DNA of 5,136 bases, taken from positions 1 to 5,136 of the forward strand of contig JAOPWF010000562.1 in assembly GCA_025965815.1 (NCBI GenBank), given 5' to 3'. How positions within the stretch are numbered: position 1 is the stretch's first letter; each line of letters begins with the position of its first letter. Positions 1 to 5,136 of the stretch are shown one piece after another. Source of the stretch: Mycobacterium sp. Its GTDB lineage: Bacteria > Actinomycetota > Actinomycetes > Mycobacteriales > Mycobacteriaceae. The notes under the pieces were generated by a model, which did no database searches, was not told the origin of the DNA, and worked only from the letters and a program-made list of their open reading frames with translations. The position numbers and the translations under genes were made by a program.

Positions 1-651
<651 letters not shown>

Positions 652-681
652 TCCCTTGATTCGCCGCCGCCTTGATCACGT

Positions 682-690
682 TGACATAAT
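682..690 (+). promoter_or_regulatory. Possible extended -10 promoter upstream of sepIVA
   Basis: The sequence TGACATAAT contains CATAAT (685-690), a 5 of 6 match to TATAAT, preceded by TG one base upstream (682-683) as in extended -10 promoters. Transcription would start near 696-698 and leave a leader of about 138 nt before sepIVA, containing the palindrome and the 9-bp repeats. No -35 element is correctly spaced; TTGATT at 656-661 is 23 bp away. This is the best -10-like hexamer in the gap, but it is a prediction only. Confidence 0.3.
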
Positions 691-754
691 CGCAGCCGGC
701 GCGAGTCAGCCGAGAGTGCGCCTGGGGTGGTCAACGGTGCCAAACCGTGCGGCG

Positions 755-768
755 ACACACCGGTGTGT
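755..768. promoter_or_regulatory. Perfect 14-bp palindrome, candidate operator
   Basis: ACACACCGGTGTGT is identical to its own reverse complement. It lies 8 bp before the 9-bp repeat array and 66 bp before the sepIVA start. A gapless, even palindrome of this length fits a dimeric repressor site better than a terminator, since it has no loop. A smaller inverted repeat, ACGGT/ACCGT with a 5-bp spacer, sits just upstream at 734-748. The binding protein is unknown. Confidence 0.4.
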
Positions 769-776
769 GTAGCTAT

Positions 777-812
777 GTCACAGGCGTAACACCAGGCACA
801 CTAGTAACAACA
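777..812 (+). promoter_or_regulatory. Four tandem 9-bp direct repeats, MtrA-like binding array
   Basis: Four units begin exactly 9 bp apart: GTCACAGGC at 777, GTAACACCA at 786, GGCACACTA at 795 and GTAACAACA at 804. The first six bases follow G(T/G)(C/A)ACA and the last three vary. From memory, MtrA, the essential response regulator of mycobacterial cell division and wall genes, binds direct repeats of GTCACA/GTAACA type, so this is a plausible MtrA site controlling sepIVA. The array ends 22 bp before the GTG start, close to the ribosome binding site. Whether it activates or represses depends on where transcription starts, which the sequence does not settle. The repeat pattern is seen directly; the regulator is inferred. 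Confidence 0.55.
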
Positions 813-821
813 ACTACGCCT

Positions 822-827
822 GGAGGG
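822..827 (+). promoter_or_regulatory. Ribosome binding site of sepIVA
   Basis: GGAGGG lies 7 nt before the GTG at 835. It is the clearest Shine-Dalgarno sequence in the window and fixes the GTG as the start of sepIVA. Most other genes here have no comparable site. Confidence 0.8.
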
Positions 828-834
828 TGTTGCC

Positions 835-1572
835 GTGTACCGAGTGTTTGAAGCGCTGGACGAGATGGGCGCGATCGTCGAAGAAGCGCGCGGTGTGCCG
901 ATGACGGCGGGGTGCGTCGTTCCCCGCGGTGACGTCCTCGAACTGATCGACGACATCAAGGACGCGATTCCCGGCGAACTCGACGACGCCCAGGACGTGC
1001 TCGACGCCAGAGACTCGCTGCTGCGGGACGCCAAGGAGCATTCCGAATCGATGGTGTCGAACGCGACGGCGGAGTCGAACTCGATGCTGAGCCACGCCCG
1101 CGCCGAGGCGGACAGGCTGCTTTCCGACGCCAAGTCGCAGGCGGACCGCATGGTTGCCGAGGCGCGTCATCACAGCGAACGGATGGTCGGCGAAGCGCGC
1201 GAGGAAGCCAACCGCGTCGCCGCAACCGCAAAGCGTGAGTACGAGGCCAGCACCGGGCGGGCCAAGTCCGAAGCCGACCGGCTCATCGAGAACGGCAACA
1301 TCTCGTACGAGAAGGCCGTCCAGGAGGGCATCAAGGAACAGCAGCGACTCGTCTCGCAGACCGAGATCGTGCAGTCCGCGAACGCCGAGGCCACCCGGCT
1401 GATCGACTCCGCTCACGCCGAGGCGGACCGGCTGCGCGGCGAATGCGACATCTATGTCGACAGCAAACTCGCCGAATTCGAGGATTACCTGAACGGCACC
1501 CTGCGCTCGGTCGGCCGTGGCCGCCATCAGCTACGGACCGCCGCCGGTACGCACGACTACGCACAGCGGTAG
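835..1572 (+). CDS. sepIVA: SepIVA, DivIVA-like septation protein
   Basis: The 245-residue product has the same length as my recollection of M. tuberculosis Rv2927c and closely resembles it, including the MYRVFEALDE start and a basic tail ending in GTHDYAQR. In mycobacteria SepIVA is an essential DivIVA-domain protein of the division site and the subpolar zone, affecting septation and elongation. Residues 1-50 form the conserved N-terminal region. Residues 54-224 are a long charged helix made almost entirely of 11-residue units with Leu, Met or Val at unit positions 9-10 (for example HARAEADRLLS at 87-97 and DAKSQADRMVA at 98-108). Residues 225-245 are the basic conserved tail. No membrane segment or signal peptide is visible, so it should be cytoplasmic and self-assembling. 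The GTG start is supported by GGAGGG 7 nt upstream. The gap before it holds a palindrome and MtrA-like repeats. The identification is strong. Confidence 0.95.
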   Translation: MYRVFEALDEMGAIVEEARGVPMTAGCVVPRGDVLELIDDIKDAIPGELDDAQDVLDARDSLLRDAKEHSESMVSNATAESNSMLSHARAEADRLLSDAKSQADRMVAEARHHSERMVGEAREEANRVAATAKREYEASTGRAKSEADRLIENGNISYEKAVQEGIKEQQRLVSQTEIVQSANAEATRLIDSAHAEADRLRGECDIYVDSKLAEFEDYLNGTLRSVGRGRHQLRTAAGTHDYAQR

Positions 1573-1628
1573 TCTCGGCCGTCGCCGACTAGAGATGTAC
1601 ACGGCGAAATTCGCTGGGTGTCCGGCCG

Positions 1629-1634
1629 TACCAT
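1629..1634 (+). promoter_or_regulatory. -10 element for a leaderless yceD transcript
   Basis: TACCAT fits the mycobacterial -10 consensus TANNNT and occupies exactly -12 to -7 relative to the A of the ATG at 1641, so the predicted first base of the mRNA is the first base of the start codon. There is no Shine-Dalgarno sequence in the preceding 20 nt, as expected for a leaderless mRNA. No good -35 is visible. A short inverted repeat, GCGAA/TTCGC around a single A, lies at 1604-1614 in the -35 region. Confidence 0.55.
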
Positions 1635-1640
1635 TGCAGC

Positions 1641-2246
1641 ATGGCGACGTCACAGCGCCCCGCTGCGCATCGGAATTCACGCTCGCCGCTCGCGATCAAT
1701 ATCGCCCGGTTGGGCAGGCGGCCGGGGTCGATGATGACCGTGCAGCAATCCGTGCCGAGCCCGTCGCGCATCGGCCTGGACCTGGTCGCGATTCCGGAGG
1801 GCGCAGACCTCGACCTCGATCTGCGAATCGAGTCGGTATCCGAGGGCGTGCTGGTCACTGGGACGGTGCGGGCGCCCACGACGGGGGAGTGCGCACGCTG
1901 TCTGACGCCGATCACCGGTGAGGTCGAGATCGATCTCACCGAACTGTTCGCCTATCCCGACAGCACCACCGAGGCCACCACCGAGGAGGACGAGGTCGGC
2001 CACGTCGTCAACGACACCGTTGACCTCGAGCAACCCATTGTCGACGCGGTCGGTTTGGCCCTGCCGTTGTCGCCGCTCTGTGGGCCGGACTGTCCGGGGC
2101 TGTGCCCGGAATGCGGGATCCCGCTGTCGAGCGCGGAACCCGGGCACTCCCACGAGCAGATCGATCCGCGCTGGGCGAAACTGGCGAGCCTCAAGCAGGG
2201 ACTCGCCGAAGACGAGGCCCCCGAGCCGCCGGCGGCTGATCGGTGA
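1641..2246 (+). CDS. yceD: DUF177 / YceD-family protein
   Basis: The 201-residue product matches the family of M. tuberculosis Rv2926c and E. coli YceD. DUF177 proteins are linked to ribosomal RNA or large-subunit maturation, and they are often encoded beside rpmF (L32); the biochemical activity is not firmly known. Visible features are the N-terminal LGRRPGSM stretch (24-31) typical of actinobacterial members, the core SEGVLVTGTV (67-76), a CxxC at C84/C87, an acidic segment (106-120), a second cysteine cluster C147, C151, C155, C158, and the DPRWAKL motif (175-181). The six cysteines, with H169 and H171 close by, suggest metal binding. ATG 1641 is chosen because it keeps the family N-terminus and has a correctly spaced -10 for a leaderless mRNA; the next Met, at residue 31, would lose the conserved motif. 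The stop overlaps the rnc start in GTGA, indicating translational coupling. Confidence 0.92.
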   Translation: MATSQRPAAHRNSRSPLAINIARLGRRPGSMMTVQQSVPSPSRIGLDLVAIPEGADLDLDLRIESVSEGVLVTGTVRAPTTGECARCLTPITGEVEIDLTELFAYPDSTTEATTEEDEVGHVVNDTVDLEQPIVDAVGLALPLSPLCGPDCPGLCPECGIPLSSAEPGHSHEQIDPRWAKLASLKQGLAEDEAPEPPAADR

Positions 2247-2935
2247 CCGAAGACCGCACGTCCCTGCTCAAGGCGTTGGGTGTGGACCTGCCCGACAATC
2301 TTCTCACCGTGGCATTGACTCACCGCAGCTACGCGTACGAGAACGGCGGACTGCCGACCAACGAGCGACTGGAGTTCCTCGGGGACGCCGTGCTCGGCCT
2401 CACCATCACCGAAGAGCTGTTTCACCGGCATCCGGACCGCCCCGAGGGCGATCTCGCCAAGCTGCGGGCCAGTGTCGTCAACACCCATGCGCTCGCCGAC
2501 GTCGGTCGCCAGCTCACCGACGACGGCCTCGGCGCCTACCTGCTGCTCGGCAAGGGTGAGGAGAGCTCGGGCGGCTCGGACAAGTCCAGCATCCTGGCCG
2601 ACGGTGTCGAATCCCTGCTCGGCGCCGTCTATCTCGAGCACGGCATCGATGTGACCCACAAGGTGATCATGCGGCTGTTCGGGACACTGCTGGACACCGC
2701 CCCGACCCTCGGTGCGGGGCTGGACTGGAAGAGCAGCCTGCAGGAGCTCACCGTCGCGCGTGCCATGGGGGTGCCGTCCTACTCGGTCACATCCACCGGC
2801 CCCGACCACGACAAGGAATTCACCGCCATCGTCGTGGTGATGGACACCGAATACGGCAGGGGCGTTGGCCGGACGAAGAAGGAAGCCGAGCTCAAGGCCG
2901 CCGCCGCGGCGTGGAAAGCGCTGGACAGTGCGTGA
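2243..2935 (+). CDS. rnc: Ribonuclease III
   Basis: The 230-residue product is a complete bacterial RNase III, which cuts double-stranded RNA, including the 16S and 23S precursor stems, in the cytoplasm as a Mg2+-dependent dimer. The catalytic domain (about 5-150) has the signature NERLEFLGD at 40-48. Acidic residues equivalent to those of the E. coli enzyme are E41, E44, D48, E68 (in PEGD), D120 and E123 (in ADGVES). The double-stranded RNA binding domain spans about 160-228, starting at DWKSSLQEL and ending in the TKKEAELKAAAAAW helix, where K212 and K213 are typical RNA contacts. No key residue is missing. The GTG start lies inside the yceD stop (GTGA, 4-nt overlap), so translation is probably coupled. 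It is followed closely by mutM, as in other actinobacteria. Confidence 0.97.
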   Translation: MTEDRTSLLKALGVDLPDNLLTVALTHRSYAYENGGLPTNERLEFLGDAVLGLTITEELFHRHPDRPEGDLAKLRASVVNTHALADVGRQLTDDGLGAYLLLGKGEESSGGSDKSSILADGVESLLGAVYLEHGIDVTHKVIMRLFGTLLDTAPTLGAGLDWKSSLQELTVARAMGVPSYSVTSTGPDHDKEFTAIVVVMDTEYGRGVGRTKKEAELKAAAAAWKALDSA

Positions 2936-2965
2936 TAAGCGCCGCGCCGCGGCCTTCTAACGCAC

Positions 2966-3853
2966 ATGCCTGAACTGCCCGAAGTCGAGGTGGTGCGGCG
3001 CGGGCTGGCGGCCCATGTGGTGGACCGGACCATCACGGCCGTGCGGGTGCACCATCCGCGGGCGGTCCGCCGGCACGAGGCCGGTCCGGCCGACCTGACC
3101 GCGCGGCTGCTCGGAGCCCGGATCACCGGCACCGGCAGGCGCGGCAAGTATCTTTGGCTGACTCTGGATGGCGGCGACACAGCCCTGGTGGTGCACCTCG
3201 GCATGAGCGGGCAGATGCTCGTCGGCCCTGCGATGAGCGCTCGCGCGAAGAGCCGACAAGCGCCGCCGCGTGAAGACCATGTCCGAATCGCGGCCCTGCT
3301 CGACGACGGCACCGCACTGAGTTTCGTCGACCAGCGGACGTTCGGCGGCTGGATGCTCGCCGACATGGTAACGGTCGACGGCAGCGACCTTCCCGCCCCG
3401 GTCGCGCACCTGGCGCGCGACCCGCTGGATCCCCGGTTCGATCGGGACGCGGTCGTTACGGTGTTGCGCCGCAAGCACTCCGAGATCAAGCGGCAGCTGC
3501 TGGACCAGACCGTGGTCTCCGGTATCGGCAACATCTACGCCGACGAGGCGCTCTGGCGAGCGAAGATCAACGGCGCGCGGCTCGCCTCGTCGCTGACCCG
3601 CAAACAGCTGGTCACCCTGCTCGACGCGGCCGCCGAGGTGATGCGTGAGGCGCTGGGGCAGGGCGGGACGTCGTTCGACTCGCTGTATGTCAATGTCAAC
3701 GGCCAGTCCGGTTACTTCGACCGGTCCCTGGATGCCTACGGCCGCGAAGGCCTGGCCTGCCGCCGCTGCGGTGCGGTGATGCGCCGCGAGAAGTTCATGA
3801 ACCGGTCGTCGTTCTACTGCCCGAGGTGTCAGGTGCGCCCCCGTACCCGCTGA
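2966..3853 (+). CDS. mutM: Formamidopyrimidine-DNA glycosylase / AP lyase
   Basis: The 295-residue product is MutM (Fpg), which removes 8-oxoguanine and formamidopyrimidines and nicks the abasic site by beta,delta-elimination. The N-terminus MPELPEVE is diagnostic: P2 is the Schiff-base nucleophile after Met removal, and E3 and E6 are catalytic, so only ATG 2966 can be the start. Other visible residues are K61 in GKYL, M80 in HLGMSG with R124 and F126 in DQRTFGG (the void-filling triad), the GIGNIYADE motif with N189 (186-194), and the C-terminal zinc finger C265/C268-C285/C288 with R280. A basic loop at about 92-102 between M80 and the following strand is longer than in E. coli. It lies 30 bp after rnc with no Shine-Dalgarno sequence or convincing promoter, so it is probably cotranscribed with yceD and rnc. 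A catalytically intact enzyme is expected. Confidence 0.97.
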   Translation: MPELPEVEVVRRGLAAHVVDRTITAVRVHHPRAVRRHEAGPADLTARLLGARITGTGRRGKYLWLTLDGGDTALVVHLGMSGQMLVGPAMSARAKSRQAPPREDHVRIAALLDDGTALSFVDQRTFGGWMLADMVTVDGSDLPAPVAHLARDPLDPRFDRDAVVTVLRRKHSEIKRQLLDQTVVSGIGNIYADEALWRAKINGARLASSLTRKQLVTLLDAAAEVMREALGQGGTSFDSLYVNVNGQSGYFDRSLDAYGREGLACRRCGAVMRREKFMNRSSFYCPRCQVRPRTR

Positions 3854-3860
3854 CCCTCCA

Positions 3861-3892
3861 CCCGCGAGCTGGGGGCACCTCCCGCTTGCGGG
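3861..3892 (+). terminator. Strong hairpin after mutM, possible terminator or dispersed repeat
   Basis: It begins 7 bp after the mutM stop. Outer arms 3861-3869 and 3884-3892 make nine pairs (one G-U). After an unpaired T at 3870, an inner stem 3871-3875 with 3879-3883 makes five more pairs (one G-U) around the loop CAC. No T-tract follows, which is usual for mycobacterial terminators. It may end the yceD-rnc-mutM transcript; it could equally be a copy of a repeated intergenic palindrome. Confidence 0.5.
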
Positions 3893-3907
3893 GTGCGCGT
3901 CTGCACG

Positions 3908-3941
3908 CCGCGAGGCAGCGACATTTTGCGCACGCTCGCGG
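3908..3941. repeat. Second inverted repeat in the mutM-OsmC gap
   Basis: Arms CCGCGAG (3908-3914) and CTCGCGG (3935-3941) are a perfect 7-bp inverted repeat around 20 bp that include ATTTT. An alternative pairing joins GTGCGC (3893-3898) with GCGCAC (3928-3933). With the hairpin just before it, most of the 135-bp gap can fold. It may be a dispersed intergenic element or the 3' part of a terminator region. Confidence 0.4.
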
Positions 3942-3976
3942 ACAGACCACCGGGAATGTTCTGCGGCCCGCGGCGG

Positions 3977-3982
3977 TAGAAA
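3977..3982 (+). promoter_or_regulatory. Possible -10 element for a leaderless OsmC-family transcript
   Basis: TAGAAA lies at -12 to -7 relative to the A of ATG 3989 and is followed by T. It matches only the TA of the consensus TANNNT, the final T being displaced by one base. There is no Shine-Dalgarno sequence before the ATG, and two hairpins separate the gene from mutM, so an independent leaderless transcript is reasonable. No -35 is seen. Confidence 0.35.
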
Positions 3983-3988
3983 TATGTC

Positions 3989-4417
3989 ATGACAGAACTG
4001 TGGGTGGAACGCACCGGCGTACGGCGCTACACCGGACACAGCTCACGCGGCGCGCAGGTGCTGGTCGGCTCGGAGGACGTCGAGGGCGTCTTCACACCCG
4101 GTGAGCTGCTCAAGATCGCGCTGGCCGCATGCAGTGGGATGAGCACCGACCAGCCGCTGGCCCGCCGCCTCGGCGTCGACTATGACGCGGTGGTACGGGT
4201 GTCCGGACCGCCCGATCGGGAGAACGAGGTCTACCCGCTGCTGGAGGAAGCCCTCGAGGTGGATCTTTCCCGGCTGACCGAGGCCGAGGCCGCACGGCTG
4301 CGGACGGTCCTGCACCGCGCCGTCGATCAGGTCTGCACGGTGGGCCGAACCCTCAAGGCGGGCACCACAGTCAACTTCGACGTTGCCGGCGTTGCCGACG
4401 ATGTCAGCCGCACTTGA
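3989..4417 (+). CDS. OsmC/Ohr-family protein
   Basis: The 142-residue product resembles M. tuberculosis Rv2923c. OsmC/Ohr proteins are small cytoplasmic dimers that reduce organic hydroperoxides through two cysteines. Here C48 in the family motif LLKIALAACSGM (40-51) and C116 in DQVCTVGRT (113-121) are 68 residues apart, close to the spacing in E. coli OsmC, so the catalytic pair looks intact. The N-terminal strand region RYTGHSSRGAQVLVG (13-27) is typical of the fold. Peroxidase activity is inferred from the family; the electron donor and substrate cannot be read from the sequence. The ATG has no ribosome binding site and a possible leaderless -10 just upstream. The last 17 nt overlap acyP, so the two are likely one transcript. 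Family assignment is firm, exact function moderate. Confidence 0.88.
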   Translation: MTELWVERTGVRRYTGHSSRGAQVLVGSEDVEGVFTPGELLKIALAACSGMSTDQPLARRLGVDYDAVVRVSGPPDRENEVYPLLEEALEVDLSRLTEAEAARLRTVLHRAVDQVCTVGRTLKAGTTVNFDVAGVADDVSRT

Positions 4418-4685
4418 CGTCCGGCTCACCGCCTGGGTGCACGGATACGTCCAGGGGGTGGGCTTTCGGTGGTGGACCCGTTCCCGCGCACTGGAGCTGG
4501 GTCTGACCGGCCACGCCACCAACCGCCCGGACGGCCGCGTGCTGGTGATCGCCCAAGGCCCGCGGGACGCCTGCCAGAGTTTGCTGGATCTGCTCGAAGG
4601 GGGTGACGCACCCGGCCAGGTCGACACCGTCGTCGCCGATTGGGAGCCCGCGGGCGAACCCATCCGCGGATTCAGCGAGAGATAG
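4401..4685 (+). CDS. acyP: Acylphosphatase
   Basis: The 94-residue product has the usual acylphosphatase length of about 90-100. The enzyme hydrolyses acyl phosphates such as carbamoyl phosphate or 1,3-bisphosphoglycerate, in the cytosol. The active-site loop [13 protein letters not shown] (13-25) provides the phosphate-binding R23, and N41 in GHATNRPDG (37-45) positions the catalytic water; both numbers equal those of the human muscle enzyme. The C-terminus GFSER resembles Rv2922A. ATG 4401 is preferred over an in-frame TTG at 4383 because MSA before [10 protein letters not shown] fits the family; it lies inside the upstream gene, 17 nt before the end of its stop codon. There is no Shine-Dalgarno sequence, so translation probably depends on coupling to the OsmC-family gene. 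Confidence 0.94.
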   Translation: MSAALDVRLTAWVHGYVQGVGFRWWTRSRALELGLTGHATNRPDGRVLVIAQGPRDACQSLLDLLEGGDAPGQVDTVVADWEPAGEPIRGFSER

Positions 4686-4703
4686 CCGCGATGCTGCTCA
4701 ACA

Positions 4704-4719
4704 CGGCGGCGGGCCGCCG
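4704..4719. repeat. Short GC hairpin directly before the smc -10
   Basis: CGGCGG (4704-4709) and CCGCCG (4714-4719) pair fully around the loop CGGG. It sits between the acyP stop at 4685 and the promoter-like TAGTCT. It could weakly terminate the acyP transcript or affect the smc promoter; GC-rich DNA makes such stems by chance. Confidence 0.3.
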
Positions 4720-4720
4720 G

Positions 4721-4726
4721 TAGTCT
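4721..4726 (+). promoter_or_regulatory. -10 element for smc, probably leaderless
   Basis: TAGTCT fits TANNNT. The G of the smc GTG at 4735 is the ninth base after the hexamer, so transcription starting at 4733-4735 would give an mRNA with no leader or two bases of leader. No Shine-Dalgarno sequence precedes smc, which agrees. No -35 is evident; the GC hairpin at 4704-4719 fills that region. Confidence 0.45.
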
Positions 4727-4734
4727 GGCACGTC

Positions 4735-5136
4735 GTGCACCTCAAGAGTCTGACGCTGAAGGGCTTCAAGTCCTTCGCCTCGCCGACGACTCTGCGCTTC
4801 GAGCCGGGCATCACCTGCGTGGTCGGCCCCAACGGGTCGGGCAAGTCGAACGTGGTGGACGCGCTGAGCTGGGTGATGGGCGAGCAGGGCGCCAAGACGC
4901 TGCGCGGCGGCAAGATGGAGGACGTCATCTTCGCCGGGACGTCCTCGCGTGCCCCGCTGGGACGCGCCGAGGTCACCGTCACGATCGACAACTCCGACAA
5001 TGCGCTGCCGATCGAGTACTCCGATGTGTCGATAACCCGCCGCAGGTTCCGCGACGGTGGCAGCGAATACGAAATCAACGGCACCAGTTGCCGTTTGATG
5101 GATGTGCAGGAGCTGCTCTCCGACTCCGGCATCGGT
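4735..5136 (+). CDS. smc: SMC chromosome-condensation ATPase, N-terminal part (runs off window)
   Basis: The frame from GTG 4735 is open to the window end, giving 134 residues of a protein that is usually about 1,200. SMC is the dimeric ATPase that, with ScpA and ScpB, organises and segregates the bacterial chromosome. This part is the N-terminal half of the ATPase head. The start [14 protein letters not shown] is the standard SMC N-terminus; the Walker A motif GPNGSGKSN is at 31-39 with catalytic K37; R57 in [14 protein letters not shown] is the R-loop arginine also found at position 57 in B. subtilis SMC. The sequence ends at LLSDSGIG, just before the expected Q-loop. The coiled coil, hinge, signature and Walker B motifs are outside the window. 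It starts 49 bp after acyP, with a candidate leaderless promoter. In related genomes ftsY follows. Confidence 0.97.
   Translation, partial: MHLKSLTLKGFKSFASPTTLRFEPGITCVVGPNGSGKSNVVDALSWVMGEQGAKTLRGGKMEDVIFAGTSSRAPLGRAEVTVTIDNSDNALPIEYSDVSITRRRFRDGGSEYEINGTSCRLMDVQELLSDSGIG

Noticed and set aside
681..686. TTGACA as a consensus -35 box
   Set aside because: No -10-like hexamer lies 16-19 bp downstream (the sequence near 703-711 is GC-rich); the same bases are better read as part of an extended -10, itself uncertain.
814..1527. Minus-strand open frame of 237 codons opposite sepIVA
   Set aside because: Its apparent repeats are the mirror of the 11-residue repeats of SepIVA, which has a good ribosome binding site and a known family.
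1576..1629. Direct repeat CGGCCGT at 1576-1582 and 1623-1629
   Set aside because: A 7-bp GC-rich match 47 bp apart is likely chance, and no further structure supports it.
1952..2809. Minus-strand open frame of 285 codons opposite yceD and rnc
   Set aside because: It covers two well-identified + strand genes and its translation shows no family motif; it is a shadow frame.
2957..4039. Long minus-strand open frame of 360 codons opposite mutM and the following gap
   Set aside because: MutM on the + strand has every catalytic and zinc residue in place; long antisense frames are expected in GC-rich DNA with strong third-position bias, and the translation is Arg/His/Pro-rich with no recognisable domain.
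4383..4400. TTG at 4383 as the acyP start, adding six residues
   Set aside because: ATG 4401 gives the normal family length and N-terminus, with R23 and N41 in standard positions; TTG starts are rare and no ribosome binding site supports it.

Overview
The window looks like a chromosomal segment of a mycobacterium, probably a rapid-growing, Mycolicibacterium-type species. The DNA is GC-rich, starts are ATG or GTG, several genes lack a Shine-Dalgarno sequence, and the order sepIVA - yceD (DUF177) - rnc - mutM - OsmC-family - acyP - smc matches the M. tuberculosis block Rv2927c to Rv2922c read in the same direction. Every convincing gene is on the + strand, and the window is densely coding; the longest gap without a gene is 183 bp.

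Layout. Positions 1-651 hold the C-terminal half of a cytochrome P450 whose start lies before the window. The 652-834 gap carries an extended -10-like sequence, a perfect 14-bp palindrome, and four tandem 9-bp units resembling MtrA sites, all just before sepIVA. SepIVA (835-1572) is a DivIVA-like septation coiled-coil protein built largely of 11-residue repeats. A DUF177/YceD protein (1641-2246) follows and appears to be translated from a leaderless mRNA. Its stop overlaps the start of rnc (RNase III, 2243-2935), and mutM (formamidopyrimidine-DNA glycosylase, 2966-3853) comes 30 bp later. The 135-bp gap after mutM holds two hairpin-forming inverted repeats. An OsmC-like protein (3989-4417) and an acylphosphatase (4401-4685) overlap by 17 nt. 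The window ends inside smc (from 4735), which has its own promoter-like -10 sequence.

Together the block covers cell division (sepIVA), ribosome and RNA maturation (yceD, rnc), oxidised-base repair (mutM), probable peroxide or redox defence (OsmC family), a small metabolic hydrolase (acyP) and chromosome condensation (smc). This is conserved housekeeping content; I see no undescribed multi-gene system, CRISPR array, RNA gene or insertion sequence. The points most worth checking are the 9-bp repeat array before sepIVA, the leaderless start of yceD, the absence of rpmF between yceD and rnc, the hairpin-rich mutM-OsmC gap, and the P450 lying at the edge of the conserved block.
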